DNA of 64,000 nt from Methylophaga sp. OBS3 (GTDB lineage Bacteria; Pseudomonadota; Gammaproteobacteria; Nitrosococcales; Methylophagaceae), in NCBI RefSeq assembly GCF_026319325.1, contig NZ_JAPDMU010000002.1, positions 186,001 to 250,000 on the forward strand. Reading direction: 5' to 3'. Shown piece by piece: positions 1-9,325 of the stretch. A model generated the notes under the pieces. The model searched no databases, was not told the DNA's origin, and saw only the letters and a program-made list of their open reading frames with translations. How positions within the stretch are numbered: position 1 is the first letter of the stretch; the number at the start of each line of letters is the position of its first letter. Both the position numbers and the translations under genes were made by a program.

Positions 1-41
1 ACCTAGAATTTAATAGTGAGTGGGCACGACCAAGTTGATCT

Positions 42-641
42 TTATATATCAGCTTGCGTATCAATATCTCTTAAAACGCCATCATCACTACTCAAAACCG
101 GATGAATTTTAGCTTTGTTCGTTTGCAACAACGTCTTAGCACCACGGTCACCTTCTAGAGCAAGTAATGCCTCACGATATTTAGCATTAAAAGCGACCGG
201 ATGACCGCGCTGGTCATTAAAAAATGGCGCCGCGATGTCTGCACCATCCTGCATAGCGCCTTCTAATGCGCTTAAAACCGATGCCGTAACCCATGGCATA
301 TCAGCAAGACCAATCAACCAGCCAGATGCATCTTGCGATGCCTTAACTCCCGCTTTGATACTCTCACTCATGCCATGCTCAGGTTTATCCACAAAAACTA
401 ACTGTATTTTTGCCTGTTGTTCTTTGGGTAATTCTTTAAGCAACGAATTTAAAACGACATCTTGTACTGGCAGCATCAAATAAACCGTTTCAAATACCGC
501 TAACCAATTGGTTAAGGTATGGAGTAGCAATGGCTGATGAATACCATTTAAGTTCAGTGGATGCGCTAACTTATTGCCATTAAAGCGCCGAGAGAATCCG
601 GCGGCAAGAATTAGCGGTGCCAGCGTTTTACTGGCTGGCAC
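42..641 (-). CDS. MobA-like NTP transferase (molybdenum cofactor cytidylyl/guanylyltransferase family)
   Basis: This 199-residue protein probably transfers CMP or GMP to molybdopterin, maturing the cofactor of the neighbouring hydroxylase. The N-terminus has the nucleotide-binding signature LILAAGFSRRF followed by a Lys (about residues 10-24), and a metal-binding 'LADMPW' lies near residue 110. Both are typical of the MobA/MocA fold. It is last in a four-gene minus-strand operon and its GTG start overlaps the xdhC 3' end by 14 nt, which implies translational coupling. Family members next to XdhC are usually MocA-type cytidylyltransferases. CTP rather than GTP as substrate is inference. Confidence 0.8.
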   Translation of the reverse strand: MPASKTLAPLILAAGFSRRFNGNKLAHPLNLNGIHQPLLLHTLTNWLAVFETVYLMLPVQDVVLNSLLKELPKEQQAKIQLVFVDKPEHGMSESIKAGVKASQDASGWLIGLADMPWVTASVLSALEGAMQDGADIAAPFFNDQRGHPVAFNAKYREALLALEGDRGAKTLLQTNKAKIHPVLSSDDGVLRDIDTQADI

Positions 642-1620
642 ACGCTAAACCTGGTGTGGCTTTTTCCGCACTAGCATGACTCTGACGACGTAATTGAATC
701 AGTTGCCCTAAAATTGCGACGGCGATTTCAGGTGGTGTTTTACTGCCAATATTTAAGCCTACTGGTCCGTAAAGACGAGCAATTTCATCAGCAGAAAGGT
801 CAAACATAGCTAAGCGTTCACGTCGGTTTTCATTAGTCCGCGCACTACCAAGTGCTCCCACATAAAAAGCCGGTGACTTTAAGGCTTCTAATAAAGCCAT
901 ATCATCTAATTTTGGATCATGCGTTAGCGCAACGATAGCAGTATGTGCATCCGGTTGAATATCTAGCACAGCATCATCAGGCATCATTTCCAGCACGGGA
1001 ATATCATTTAATGGCCAAGCAGCCCTGATTTCAGGACGCGGATCACAAACTAGCACTTGGTAATCCAGCATTTTGGCCATTTCAGCGAGATAAATAGCTG
1101 ATTGTGCTGCGCCAATAATCAAAAGCCGCCACCTCGGCCCATATTGGAAACGACAGATCGTGTCACTGAGATAAATAACATCAGATTGTTTATTACCAGC
1201 AACGATGTTGACAGCCAAACTTTGTCTATCAAGCTGACGTTCTACCAGTTGATGTTGGCTTATGGCAGCAAGTACTTTTTCGACCCATGAGACATCACGG
1301 ACAGGCTCAACCATTAGATGCAAACTGCCACCACAAGGCAAACCATAACGCTCGGCCTCTTCTCGCGTAGCACCATATACTAAAGTCTCAGCAGAATCAT
1401 TTGATAACTGACCTGCGGTAGCTTTAGCAATTAAATCATCTTCAACGCACCCCCCGGACACCGAGCCAACCACGACACCATCAGCACGACAAATCAGCAT
1501 CGCACCAGGCGGCCTAGGGCTAGATCCATAGGTTTTTATCACTGTCACTAACCAGACTGGCTGCTTTTCTTGCAGCCAGTCTCGTAGTGATTTGAAAACG
1601 CTTAAATCGAGGCTATCCAC
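628..1620 (-). CDS. xdhC: XdhC/CoxI family molybdenum-cofactor insertion protein
   Basis: XdhC-type chaperones bind sulfurated molybdenum cofactor and deliver it to xanthine-dehydrogenase-family enzymes. The 330-residue protein has an N-terminal XdhC/CoxI domain (about residues 10-80, with 'SSPRPPGAM' and 'GGCVEDD') and a C-terminal Rossmann-like domain (about 165-310, starting LLIIGAAQSA). Translation starts at a GTG only 2 nt after the iorB-type stop, with a GGAAAG ribosome site inside the preceding gene. Its position directly after the Mo-binding subunit supports a dedicated maturation role. Confidence 0.88.
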   Translation of the reverse strand: MDSLDLSVFKSLRDWLQEKQPVWLVTVIKTYGSSPRPPGAMLICRADGVVVGSVSGGCVEDDLIAKATAGQLSNDSAETLVYGATREEAERYGLPCGGSLHLMVEPVRDVSWVEKVLAAISQHQLVERQLDRQSLAVNIVAGNKQSDVIYLSDTICRFQYGPRWRLLIIGAAQSAIYLAEMAKMLDYQVLVCDPRPEIRAAWPLNDIPVLEMMPDDAVLDIQPDAHTAIVALTHDPKLDDMALLEALKSPAFYVGALGSARTNENRRERLAMFDLSADEIARLYGPVGLNIGSKTPPEIAVAILGQLIQLRRQSHASAEKATPGLACASQ

Positions 1621-1622
1621 GA

Positions 1623-3929
1623 TTAGCTTTCCAGCTGACTACCAATTGGTAGATCACGAATCCGCTTACCTGTTGCTGCAAAGATCGCATTACACAAAGC
1701 TGGCGCAATGGGTGGCATACCTGGCTCACCAACACCGCCCATTGGTTGATCATAATCATCACTTGCCACCAAATGCACATGAATCTCACGAGGGGCTTTA
1801 TCCATCCGCGTCAGTTGGTAGGTATCGAAGTTATCTTCAACTGCAACACCCTCTTTAAAGCTTATTTCACCCAAAGTGGCTAAGCTGAGGCCCATGATAC
1901 AAGCGCCTTCCATCTGAGAGCGAATACGCTCTGGATTAACCTGTGGTCCACAATCGATAGCGATATCAACGCGTGGAATCGTCAACTCACCATCCTCATC
2001 AACTTCGACTTCAATCACGGCAGCGGTGTAGGTGACGAAGCTGTAATGTGCAGCCAAACCAAGAGCACGGCCTTTAGGCATATCACGGCCCCATCCGGCT
2101 TTTTCCGTGACAGTTTCAATGACTCGTTTCAAACGACCGGTATCAGTTTGATATTTTTCTGGGTTCTCACCGTAGTTCCACTCATCAGACATTTCACTAG
2201 CGGCGATCTTACGATCTGGACCGAGTAACTCTAGTAAAAAGTCTTTATGATCAATACCTCGCTGTTGCGCCATTTCATTAATAAAGGAATGTATGGCAAA
2301 AGCATGAGGAATGTTCGATACCGAACGGAACCAACCAATTCGCGTATGAGGTGCCGCTTCTGGGTTCTCGATACGAACATTGTCGATAGCAAATGGCACA
2401 TTCACTACGCCCATACCCAATTCAAATGGCATTTTGACTTTAACTGAATCGTCAAAGGTAGAGACGATGCTTGGTGCCGCAGTCCGATGTAACCAACCCG
2501 TTACTTTACCGTTATTATCAAAAGAGGCTTGTAGATGTTCGACGGACACTGTGTGGTAATAAGAATGCTGCAGATCATCTTCACGTGTCCAAGTGACTTT
2601 GACCGGCTGACCATCCATTGCTTTAGATAACAGTGCAGCCTCGACCATAAAGTCTGGTTTAGATTTACGGCCAAAACCACCGCCTAATAGCGTGACATGA
2701 ACAGTGACATTCTCAGCATCCATTTCTAACCATTTTGCTACCGTATCACGACCCGCTTGAGGTGCTTGAATTGGCGCCCAAACTTCACAGTGATTGTCTT
2801 TAATGCGTGCAGTAGCTACTGGCGGCTCCATTGGTGCTTGCGCCAAGTGCGGCACATAATACTCAGCAAACATGGTGTCAGTGGCAGCGTCCATGGCTTT
2901 ATCAATATCGCCATCATTTCTCACCACCTTGCCACCAGCATGACGAACTGACTCGGTTAACTGCTCACGATAAGTTTTGGAGTCATAGTTCGCGTTAGGG
3001 CCTTTTTCCCAGTTGATTTTCAACTTTTCACGGCCTTGCATGGCTGCCCAAGTGTTATCTGCAATAACTGCAACACCACCTAATGGGTTAAACACCGCCG
3101 GTGGTGGGCTACTTTTTAGTTCGACGACCTTACGCACGCCAGGCACTTTTAATGCCTCGCTGTCATCATAACTAGCAACCCGATCGCCATAGGCTGGCGG
3201 CCTGGCCACCACAGCAAACAACATATCGTCTAAACGAATATCCATCCCATAAACGGCAGTACCATTGGCAATAGCTTGGCCATCAATGATGTCGGTTGCC
3301 GCCTTACCGATGTAACGAAAATCACTGCTATCACGCAGCTGAAGTTGTTCACGAGCAGGCACCTCTAATTCGGCAGCTGCTTTAGCAACCTCACCAAAGC
3401 CCAGTTTTTCACCCGAAACTTGGTTGATAAGCTCGTGATTTTCGGTTTTAACTTGAGAAGCTTGAATCCCCCAATGCGCTGCCGCCGCCGCTTCCAGCAT
3501 CATTCTGGCTGCAGCACCCACATTACGCATCGGCATAAAGAAGTGACGAATACTGCGTGATCCGTCGGTATCTTGGTTACCAAAACGTTTTTCATCACCT
3601 GGCGCTTGGGTCACCGTCACTTTTGACCAGTCAGCCCCCATTTCATCAGCAACGACCATTGGTAAAGAGGTCCGCACCCCTTGGCCCATTTCTGAGCGGT
3701 GAGCAACGATAGTCACTTGGCCATCTTCTGCAATTGATACAAACACCAATGGATCATCAACCCAACCATTTGGCATAGCATCACGGCCATACTTAGGTGC
3801 ATCCTCAGCCAAGCTTGGTAAAGGCAAACCAACAGCCAATACTAACCCACTAAGAGCAAAGCCTTGCAGAACTCGACGTCGGCTAATATTGGCAATTTCG
3901 TAATCGGGATTTTTTGGTGTTTTACTCAT
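1623..3929 (-). CDS. Molybdopterin-binding large subunit of a xanthine-dehydrogenase-family oxidoreductase (IorB-like)
   Basis: This is the catalytic subunit of a periplasmic two-subunit molybdenum hydroxylase, of the type that oxidises aldehydes or N-heterocycles (isoquinoline 1-oxidoreductase beta-like). The 768-residue protein begins with a twin-arginine signal (SRRRVLQ at residues 16-22, then a hydrophobic stretch ending near SLAED). The expected active-site glutamate lies in 'GGVGEPG' (about E735). The start overlaps the 2Fe-2S subunit stop by 4 nt (ATGA). There is no separate FAD subunit, as in IorAB-type enzymes. The substrate cannot be read from the sequence; an aldehyde would suit a methylotroph, but that is a guess. 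Confidence 0.87.
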   Translation of the reverse strand: MSKTPKNPDYEIANISRRRVLQGFALSGLVLAVGLPLPSLAEDAPKYGRDAMPNGWVDDPLVFVSIAEDGQVTIVAHRSEMGQGVRTSLPMVVADEMGADWSKVTVTQAPGDEKRFGNQDTDGSRSIRHFFMPMRNVGAAARMMLEAAAAAHWGIQASQVKTENHELINQVSGEKLGFGEVAKAAAELEVPAREQLQLRDSSDFRYIGKAATDIIDGQAIANGTAVYGMDIRLDDMLFAVVARPPAYGDRVASYDDSEALKVPGVRKVVELKSSPPPAVFNPLGGVAVIADNTWAAMQGREKLKINWEKGPNANYDSKTYREQLTESVRHAGGKVVRNDGDIDKAMDAATDTMFAEYYVPHLAQAPMEPPVATARIKDNHCEVWAPIQAPQAGRDTVAKWLEMDAENVTVHVTLLGGGFGRKSKPDFMVEAALLSKAMDGQPVKVTWTREDDLQHSYYHTVSVEHLQASFDNNGKVTGWLHRTAAPSIVSTFDDSVKVKMPFELGMGVVNVPFAIDNVRIENPEAAPHTRIGWFRSVSNIPHAFAIHSFINEMAQQRGIDHKDFLLELLGPDRKIAASEMSDEWNYGENPEKYQTDTGRLKRVIETVTEKAGWGRDMPKGRALGLAAHYSFVTYTAAVIEVEVDEDGELTIPRVDIAIDCGPQVNPERIRSQMEGACIMGLSLATLGEISFKEGVAVEDNFDTYQLTRMDKAPREIHVHLVASDDYDQPMGGVGEPGMPPIAPALCNAIFAATGKRIRDLPIGSQLES

Positions 3930-4393
3930 GCTGACGTCTCCCGGCGGCTTGATGCCAGCTTGATGGCCTCACGGATGCGGTTGTAAGTACCACAACGACA
4001 AATATTGCCACTCATGGCTTCATCGATATCAGCATCAGTTGGTGCATCGTTATCACGTAGCAATGCAGTTGCAGCTACGATTTGTCCAGACTGACAGTAA
4101 CCACATTGTGGAACGTTCATCTCAACCCAAGCTTGCTGAACAGCACGACCAATAGGTTCGTCAGCAACCGCTTCAATCGTTGTGATCTCTTGGTCTACAG
4201 CAAATTTAATAGGTGTCACACAGCTACGAGTTGGACCACCATCTAATAAAACGGTACAGGCGCCACATTGTGCTTTACCACAACCAAACTTTGTACCTTG
4301 CATTCCTAGCACATCGCGTAATGCCCATAACAAAGGCATATCTTCAGGCACATCAACGTCATGTTGTGTCCCATTAATTGTCAGTTTGACCAT
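3926..4393 (-). CDS. (2Fe-2S)-binding small subunit of a molybdenum hydroxylase (IorA-like)
   Basis: This 155-residue subunit carries electrons from the molybdenum site through two 2Fe-2S clusters. The plant-type ferredoxin cluster cysteines are C38, C43, C46 and C58. The second cluster, in the helical C-terminal domain, uses C97, C100, C132 and C134 ('CGYC' and 'CRC'). It is the first gene of the operon and is co-translated with the large subunit. It has no signal peptide of its own, so it presumably travels through the Tat pathway with the RR-bearing partner. A tatABC operon lies at the other end of this window. Confidence 0.9.
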   Translation of the reverse strand: MVKLTINGTQHDVDVPEDMPLLWALRDVLGMQGTKFGCGKAQCGACTVLLDGGPTRSCVTPIKFAVDQEITTIEAVADEPIGRAVQQAWVEMNVPQCGYCQSGQIVAATALLRDNDAPTDADIDEAMSGNICRCGTYNRIREAIKLASSRRETSA

Positions 4394-4484
4394 GGTGGCT
4401 CCCGTCTTTTTAAATCTGGAGGATTAACGACGACTGTGTCGTTAGTTTTAAAAAAATAACATGCCTGTATGACAGACAAATAAC

Positions 4485-5132
4485 TTATTGCTGCTTCACC
4501 ATCGAGGCGACCATGCCATTTACAATTCGCGCAGCTTCATCACTTTTTGTGCCACGGAACGTTGAAACGAGGAGTCTTGCTTCGTTGTAAGCCATATCAA
4601 TTTCATCTTCAAATAACGCTTTAAAACGGCCAACACCTAAAATAAACGTGCCGCCTGTTTCAGCAATTTGTCGGTAGATCTGCTTTTCTGTTTTTGATTG
4701 TTTATCCACTATCAATTGCCCGACAAGCTGACTAAAAACAGGAATCGCCATGACAAATGAAACTAACTTGGCGACTTCTCTCGGATTACGTTCTTGCCAA
4801 TACTGGGCATATGAAGAAATTTTACGAAAGGTTTTCCAGTCTAGGTTTTGTAAGGTTGTGATAGGGCCCGTGGGTTGAGCACCGCTAAATATTGCGTCAA
4901 CGTCAACGCAAAAAGCGTGATAATCAGGTAAGGCAACGTCCGATAATCTTGCTGCGATACTAGCGATATCAGCCTCTAACTCTTCTTTGATAGTTAATGG
5001 CTTATCAAAATAAACAATGCTAGAACATAATGCCTGAGTGTTTTTATCTCGCCAGAAACGTAACGCTCTCGCTCTCGGATGAAACTCTGCCATGACAGCA
5101 ACCGAAGAGAATAACTGGCGAAGATCAGGCAT
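4485..5132 (-). CDS. Hypothetical protein
   Basis: I do not recognise this protein of about 215 residues. It has no clear signal peptide. A mildly hydrophobic segment lies in the middle (around 'VSFVMAIPVFSQLVGQL'), and the C-terminal third is helical with a small glycine-rich part ('GGTFILGVGRF'). I chose the ATG at 5132 because the longer reading frame reaching 5231 would run into the rho-independent terminator of tpx (5211-5241), and its extra N-terminal residues look non-coding. No strong ribosome site is visible. The gene stands alone between tpx and the molybdenum-hydroxylase operon. Confidence 0.55.
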   Translation of the reverse strand: MPDLRQLFSSVAVMAEFHPRARALRFWRDKNTQALCSSIVYFDKPLTIKEELEADIASIAARLSDVALPDYHAFCVDVDAIFSGAQPTGPITTLQNLDWKTFRKISSYAQYWQERNPREVAKLVSFVMAIPVFSQLVGQLIVDKQSKTEKQIYRQIAETGGTFILGVGRFKALFEDEIDMAYNEARLLVSTFRGTKSDEAARIVNGMVASMVKQQ

Positions 5133-5208
5133 GATTGGCGTTAACTTATTCCATATCAACTTGAAACCTAGGACAAGTAATATCCAATTTTGTTCAACAC
5201 TATTAACA

Positions 5209-5242
5209 CAAAATAAAAACTCCGACCTCAATAGAGGCCGGA
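5209..5242 (-). terminator. Rho-independent terminator of tpx
   Basis: On the minus strand CTCCGGCCTC-TATT-GAGGTCGGAG forms a strong stem directly after the tpx stop and is followed by TTTTTATTTT. It lies upstream of the chosen start of the hypothetical gene at 4485-5132. Confidence 0.85.
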
Positions 5243-5252
5243 GCTGAAGTGT

Positions 5253-5747
5253 TTAGCTAAGTGCGTTTAACGCTGCCTCGTAATCTGGTTCGTCAGCTGT
5301 TTCTGCAACTTGTTCAGTGTAAATAACGTCACCGTTTTCATCGATGACAACAACTGCGCGTGATAACAGACCCGTTAATGGACCAGTCTTAAATGTCACA
5401 CCATAGTCTTCACCAAATGTGCCTCTAAAAGCCGAACCAACAACAACATCATTCAAACCTTCAGCGCCACAAAAACGGCTCAATGCAAATGGCAAATCTT
5501 TAGAAACGCAGATAACGGTTGTGTTATCTAGGCTAGATGCTTTGCTATTGAATTGACGGACTGACATCGCACAAGTGCCGGTATCTACCGATGGGAAAAT
5601 ATTCAGAACCACACGGCCTGAAACATCACCTAAGTTTAATTCTGACAAATCATCTTTGACCAAATTAAATGCTGGCGCCTTGGCACCGGTCTTTGGCAAA
5701 TCACCAACCGTTTCGATGGGATTACCTTTAAGTGTGACTGTAGCCAT
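5253..5747 (-). CDS. tpx: Thiol peroxidase (atypical 2-Cys peroxiredoxin)
   Basis: Tpx reduces hydrogen peroxide and organic hydroperoxides using thioredoxin. The 164-residue length is typical. The peroxidatic cysteine sits in 'SVDTGTCAMSVRQFN' and the resolving cysteine in 'RFCGAEGL', the usual Tpx pair. The ATG at 5747 is preferred over an upstream start because it has a good AAGGAG ribosome site 6-7 nt upstream and gives the family N-terminus 'MATVTLKGNP'. The gene is flanked by terminators on both sides and so is probably monocistronic. Confidence 0.95.
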   Translation of the reverse strand: MATVTLKGNPIETVGDLPKTGAKAPAFNLVKDDLSELNLGDVSGRVVLNIFPSVDTGTCAMSVRQFNSKASSLDNTTVICVSKDLPFALSRFCGAEGLNDVVVGSAFRGTFGEDYGVTFKTGPLTGLLSRAVVVIDENGDVIYTEQVAETADEPDYEAALNALS

Positions 5748-5863
5748 TACAAGCTCCTTGTTTGTTATCAGAAAAACCAAATAAACAGCGTTTACCTAAC
5801 GAGTCACGCTGCAATGTTAAGAGTTAAATTGGGGATGGTAGATCGGTTTTTAAAGGGGGAGAA

Positions 5864-5902
5864 ATAAAAAAGCCCCGACCAGAAACTGGTCGAGGCTTTT
5901 AA
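5864..5902 (-). terminator. Rho-independent terminator after tolC-like gene
   Basis: AAAAGCCTCGACCAG / CTGGTCGGGGCTTTT form a long stem around a 3-nt loop just past the stop of the TolC gene, with a TTTTTTATTT tract on the minus strand. The A-rich opposite flank could also make it work on the plus strand, but no plus-strand gene ends here. Confidence 0.85.
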
Positions 5903-5918
5903 AAGCAGTCAAACGATT

Positions 5919-7301
5919 TTATTCGCTTTCTGTTTCAGCACTACTTGCTGAGTCAGCAACCGTAATCGCTTCTTGGCGATGTTCAAGCTCTAACGCTGGC
6001 AATAGTTGACCCATTGCTTCAGCTAACCAATAACATGCATAAATTTGGTCATAGTATGCTTCAACATAGTCGGCACCAGCTGTTAACAGCTCATTTTCAC
6101 TGTCTAACAAATCCAGCAAAGTACGTTGACCCAGATTAAATTGTTGTGTGTAAGCTTCACGGGTTTTTTCCGCGGCTTCCATACGAATTTTTAATCGTGG
6201 TAAACGCTCTTGAGCCGTTTGCAAAGCATTCCATGCCAGACGAACATCTTGTTCGATAACACGTTGTGCACCCAAAATCTGCTGTTTTTGCTGCTCACTC
6301 AATGATTCCATTTGAGCAACACGGGCAGTATCTGCACCACCGTTGTACAGATTTTGTTGCAAGCGGAACATTGCCATCGTCTCTTTTTGATGACCTTCGT
6401 TACGCAGAATATTATCGCCATCAGCATTTAAGTTATTGTCAGCACGGGCACTCAACTGCAAATCTACACGTGGCTGGAAAGCAGCTTTTGCACCTTGTGT
6501 TTGTGCCAGTGAGGCTTCGTGGTTTGCTAAAGCGGCACGAATTGCTGGATGCTGATTTTGAGCAATATTAATCGCATCTTCTAATGTTGCTGGAGCACGA
6601 TCACAGCAGCCATCACCAGGATTTGTTGTATTTTCAGGCAGATTGCCAATAACACGTAGGTAATTACTGTTAGCGTCTTCTAAGTTACCTTTATCTGCGG
6701 CAACGTTGGCTTTTGATAAAGCCAAACGAGCTGACGCTTGATCGGTATCAGCGCGGCGCCCAACACCGCTTTCTGCACGCTGTTCGATTTGGCTGTACAT
6801 TCTTTCATGTGCAACCAGATTGTCTTCAGTCAGTGCTAATAACTCTTGGCGACGTAGCACATTGAGATAAACCTCAACCGCACGTAAACTGGTGGTTTCA
6901 GAGATATCCGAAACGGCAAAGCCAGCAGACTCAGCCGAAGATGATGTGCGGTCAACTTCACTTTTGGTATAAAAACCATCGTAAAGCATCTGGTTTAACT
7001 CAATTCCTGCTTCACCACGGTTTAATGAACGACCACCTGGACGTGTTGTCGGGTTGTTGGTGTATTCATGGCCATACCCCAAGTCCATATCAACTTGTGG
7101 TAAGTAGCCAGCACGCGCCTGGTCAATTGTTTTATCAACACTGATACGGCGATTGGCCTCTGCCAAAATTTGCGGGTTACTTTGAATCGTTTTATCAACC
7201 GCTTCGGTTACGCTCTGTGCCGAAACGTTCTGTGACGCCATCAGCAAACTAGCACTTAAAATTGAGGCTGATAAAGACAGCATTTTAAATTTCTGTGTCA
7301 T
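5919..7301 (-). CDS. TolC family outer-membrane efflux/secretion channel
   Basis: The 460-residue protein has a Sec signal peptide (about residues 1-28, cleavage after VSA) and two homologous outer-membrane-efflux repeats with long helices, as in TolC. TolC-type channels provide the outer-membrane exit for type I secretion and for multidrug pumps. The gene follows an OmpA-like lipoprotein gene by only 16 nt. That pairing is typical of type I secretion systems for large adhesins, but no ABC transporter or HlyD-type adaptor is present in this window. It ends in a strong terminator. Secretion rather than drug efflux is inferred from the OmpA partner. Confidence 0.88.
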   Translation of the reverse strand: MTQKFKMLSLSASILSASLLMASQNVSAQSVTEAVDKTIQSNPQILAEANRRISVDKTIDQARAGYLPQVDMDLGYGHEYTNNPTTRPGGRSLNRGEAGIELNQMLYDGFYTKSEVDRTSSSAESAGFAVSDISETTSLRAVEVYLNVLRRQELLALTEDNLVAHERMYSQIEQRAESGVGRRADTDQASARLALSKANVAADKGNLEDANSNYLRVIGNLPENTTNPGDGCCDRAPATLEDAINIAQNQHPAIRAALANHEASLAQTQGAKAAFQPRVDLQLSARADNNLNADGDNILRNEGHQKETMAMFRLQQNLYNGGADTARVAQMESLSEQQKQQILGAQRVIEQDVRLAWNALQTAQERLPRLKIRMEAAEKTREAYTQQFNLGQRTLLDLLDSENELLTAGADYVEAYYDQIYACYWLAEAMGQLLPALELEHRQEAITVADSASSAETESE

Positions 7302-7317
7302 GATGCGACTCCTGATG

Positions 7318-7854
7318 TCAGCGTATTGAGATTTCTACGCGACGATTTCTGACTTCCACTGTCTCGTCCGGTGTGCTGACGAACAAATCCGTTTCACCCC
7401 GACCTGAAATACGAATGGTTTCAGCAGGTACACCTGCTGCAATAAGGTCTTGCTTCACTTTTTCGGCACGGCGTAACGATAATGCATCGTTATAACTGTC
7501 CGATGCAGATGTATCGGTATGACCGATTAACACAACTTCATCGGCGTTTTTCGCCAAAACTTCCTGATAAATATCATCAGCTTCCCGAGCAGACTCGGGC
7601 GTGAATACGGTTTGATCAAGAAGGAAATATAAGCTCGCACTGAAAGGCGCTACCGCTGGTGGTGCGGCGGCAATTTGTGGTTTGGGTAATTCCACCTCAA
7701 TGACTTCCGGCTTAGCGCAAAATGGAGATTCGGCTTGAGACACATTAACTGGCGCCTCAATTGATTCCCGTAATTCAGAAACCGGTCCACTCCCTGCACA
7801 GCCAGCAACAGCCACTACACTTAATAACACGCTGATACGCAATAAAATATTCAT
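7318..7854 (-). CDS. OmpA-family peptidoglycan-binding lipoprotein (paralogue 1)
   Basis: This is a predicted outer-membrane lipoprotein of 178 residues. The ATG at 7854 gives a lipoprotein signal with lipobox VAGC. An upstream in-frame start (7980) would lie at or before the inferred transcription start and adds residues with no signal character. The C-terminal half is an OmpA-like domain with 'GHTDTSAS', a 'SLRRAEKV' helix and the final 'NRRVEI', which bind diaminopimelate in peptidoglycan. Just after the signal it shares IEAPV and SPFCAKP with the next upstream OmpA gene, showing a tandem duplication. It is co-transcribed with the TolC gene from a promoter at 7983-8011. Confidence 0.85.
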   Translation of the reverse strand: MNILLRISVLLSVVAVAGCAGSGPVSELRESIEAPVNVSQAESPFCAKPEVIEVELPKPQIAAAPPAVAPFSASLYFLLDQTVFTPESAREADDIYQEVLAKNADEVVLIGHTDTSASDSYNDALSLRRAEKVKQDLIAAGVPAETIRISGRGETDLFVSTPDETVEVRNRRVEISIR

Positions 7855-7982
7855 CCTGATGCCTCTATGCATATGTTTTTCATGTCGCGCAATCTGGCCG
7901 GGTAAATATTGATACAAATGTAGAATTTGTCTCATCCCTGAAAAAAGCCGGCGCCGTAGTAAACATTGTTTACCGTTCAATC

Positions 7983-8011
7983 AGTATCAGATTTTATTAA
8001 TGTCAAGTCAA
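7983..8011 (-). promoter_or_regulatory. Sigma-70-type promoter of the OmpA lipoprotein-tolC operon
   Basis: On the minus strand TTGACT (8006-8011) and GATACT (7983-7988) are separated by 17 nt. This places transcription start near 7976, giving a leader of about 120 nt before the ATG at 7854. A CRP-type palindrome lies roughly 65 bp upstream. Confidence 0.55.
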
Positions 8012-8034
8012 CTGGCTATGCAATATTATTATTT

Positions 8035-8050
8035 TGTGACTTACATCACA
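8035..8050. promoter_or_regulatory. CRP/Vfr-type binding site upstream of OmpA lipoprotein-tolC
   Basis: TGTGA-CTTACA-TCACA matches the CRP half-sites perfectly with the canonical 6-nt spacer. It is centred about 65 bp upstream of the inferred start of the OmpA-tolC promoter, near the spacing used for class I activation. An equal site lies at 10481-10496. Confidence 0.7.
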
Positions 8051-8076
8051 AAGTTTAGCCCGGTAACTTTAAACTT

Positions 8077-8790
8077 TTAACGCACACTGATCTCAACGCG
8101 GCGATTTTCAGGCTCAGGGGTATTGTCTACAGTTGGCACTAATAGATTAGTTTCTCCCATCCCTTGTGTTTGAATAATCTCAGCAGGAACGCCAGCATTG
8201 ATCAGGTTTTGTTTTACCTTTTCAGCTCTGCGTAATGATAAGGCATTGTTATAACTTGAGCTGGCTGCGGTGTCCGTATGTCCAACAATAATGATTTCAA
8301 CATTCTGCCGGCCCAAAATTTGTTGATAAATCAACTCGGATTCAGCTAGTGACTCGGGCGTCAGTATGTCTTTATCCAATATAAAATAAAGTCTGGCGTA
8401 ATAAGGTGCTGCTGGTAACGCTTTTAAAGCATCACCAAACATCGCATTCATTTGCGTATCATCTCCTTCAAACGCCTCATGGTCGTCTCCAACAATACGC
8501 ATTGCCTGATACTCACCAATCAATGTTGCCTGCCGACCATCCGTAAATGTGATATCGACAATGCCCACACCATGATCTTCCGGCATGACCATATATGTTT
8601 CGGTAACGGGCTTAGCACAGAATGGAGAGCTGCCCTCAGTTAATATTACTGGCGCTTCAATCTGTGCTCGTAGTGGTGAGACAGGTTTATCAGGTCCAAA
8701 ATAATTAATGCTGTTATGGTAAACCGCACAGCCATTGAGCAACGTTGCAGCACCAATCAAGCTGGCTATTAGTGTTTTCCTGTGTGCCAT
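8077..8790 (-). CDS. OmpA-family peptidoglycan-binding lipoprotein (paralogue 2)
   Basis: The 237-residue protein begins with a lipoprotein signal (lipobox LNGC, Cys21) and ends in an OmpA-like domain ('GHTDTAAS', 'SLRRAEKV', 'NRRVEIS') almost matching the neighbouring paralogue. It also carries the shared IEAPV and SPFCAKP element. Between this element and the OmpA domain it has an extra segment of about 50 residues (around 70-120) that paralogue 1 lacks. It lies 16 nt after the FecR-like gene and is probably in its transcript. It likely anchors an outer-membrane complex to peptidoglycan; its exact partner is unknown. Confidence 0.85.
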   Translation of the reverse strand: MAHRKTLIASLIGAATLLNGCAVYHNSINYFGPDKPVSPLRAQIEAPVILTEGSSPFCAKPVTETYMVMPEDHGVGIVDITFTDGRQATLIGEYQAMRIVGDDHEAFEGDDTQMNAMFGDALKALPAAPYYARLYFILDKDILTPESLAESELIYQQILGRQNVEIIIVGHTDTAASSSYNNALSLRRAEKVKQNLINAGVPAEIIQTQGMGETNLLVPTVDNTPEPENRRVEISVR

Positions 8791-8806
8791 ATCAACTCCT
8801 AAACGC

Positions 8807-9262
8807 TTATGGTGTTAGAAGCGGATCAACTTTGACGGAAAACTCTGTGCCCCGAACGGCCAAAATGGCTGCAGGCGTTTTAACTTGTAAGGCTCCCGGG
8901 CGTTTTTCCGTGAGCTTGCCAGAGATAACCGAAAGTGTTCCTTGTTGAATAGCTACACTAGCCTGACCATCATGTGTTTGTGGGTTAAAGCTAAATTGCT
9001 CTAGCGCCATGGTTGAATCAGGCCCTAAAGACAATCTAGCATCATCATGCAATAAAATGCCTACCGAGCCTGATGTGCCTGTCTTCAAGCTGTCTTGAGC
9101 GTATAAAGGAGCACCTAGCGTAGCATCAATTACATCACCGCCACGAACAACAGACACTTCACCACTTAAGGTTTTAATCGTACCTATAGTAGATTCACCG
9201 TGAGCGGCCATGGCTAATACCATTAAGCCCATCATTACTAACATTCGAAACATCTGACGCAT
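8807..9262 (-). CDS. FecR-domain periplasmic protein
   Basis: This 151-residue protein has a Sec signal peptide (about 1-22, ending AAHGES) and a single FecR domain with the usual order: 'GEVSVVRGGDVIDA', 'GAPLYAQDSLKTG', 'DDARLSLGPDS', and a final 'VRGTEFSVKVD'. Unlike classical FecR it has no membrane helix or N-terminal anti-sigma region. It therefore resembles the free periplasmic FecR proteins often encoded next to CHASE2-domain regulators. Here a CHASE2 protein is encoded about 1.4 kb away on the other strand. Its ligand is unknown. It is the first gene of a likely fecR-ompA pair. Confidence 0.82.
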   Translation of the reverse strand: MRQMFRMLVMMGLMVLAMAAHGESTIGTIKTLSGEVSVVRGGDVIDATLGAPLYAQDSLKTGTSGSVGILLHDDARLSLGPDSTMALEQFSFNPQTHDGQASVAIQQGTLSVISGKLTEKRPGALQVKTPAAILAVRGTEFSVKVDPLLTP

Positions 9263-9325
9263 TTTTCTACTCCTTGAAATTTCGTTATTTCATTGGCCTG
9301 TAGCTGCTTAGCCCTTTTTTATTAA

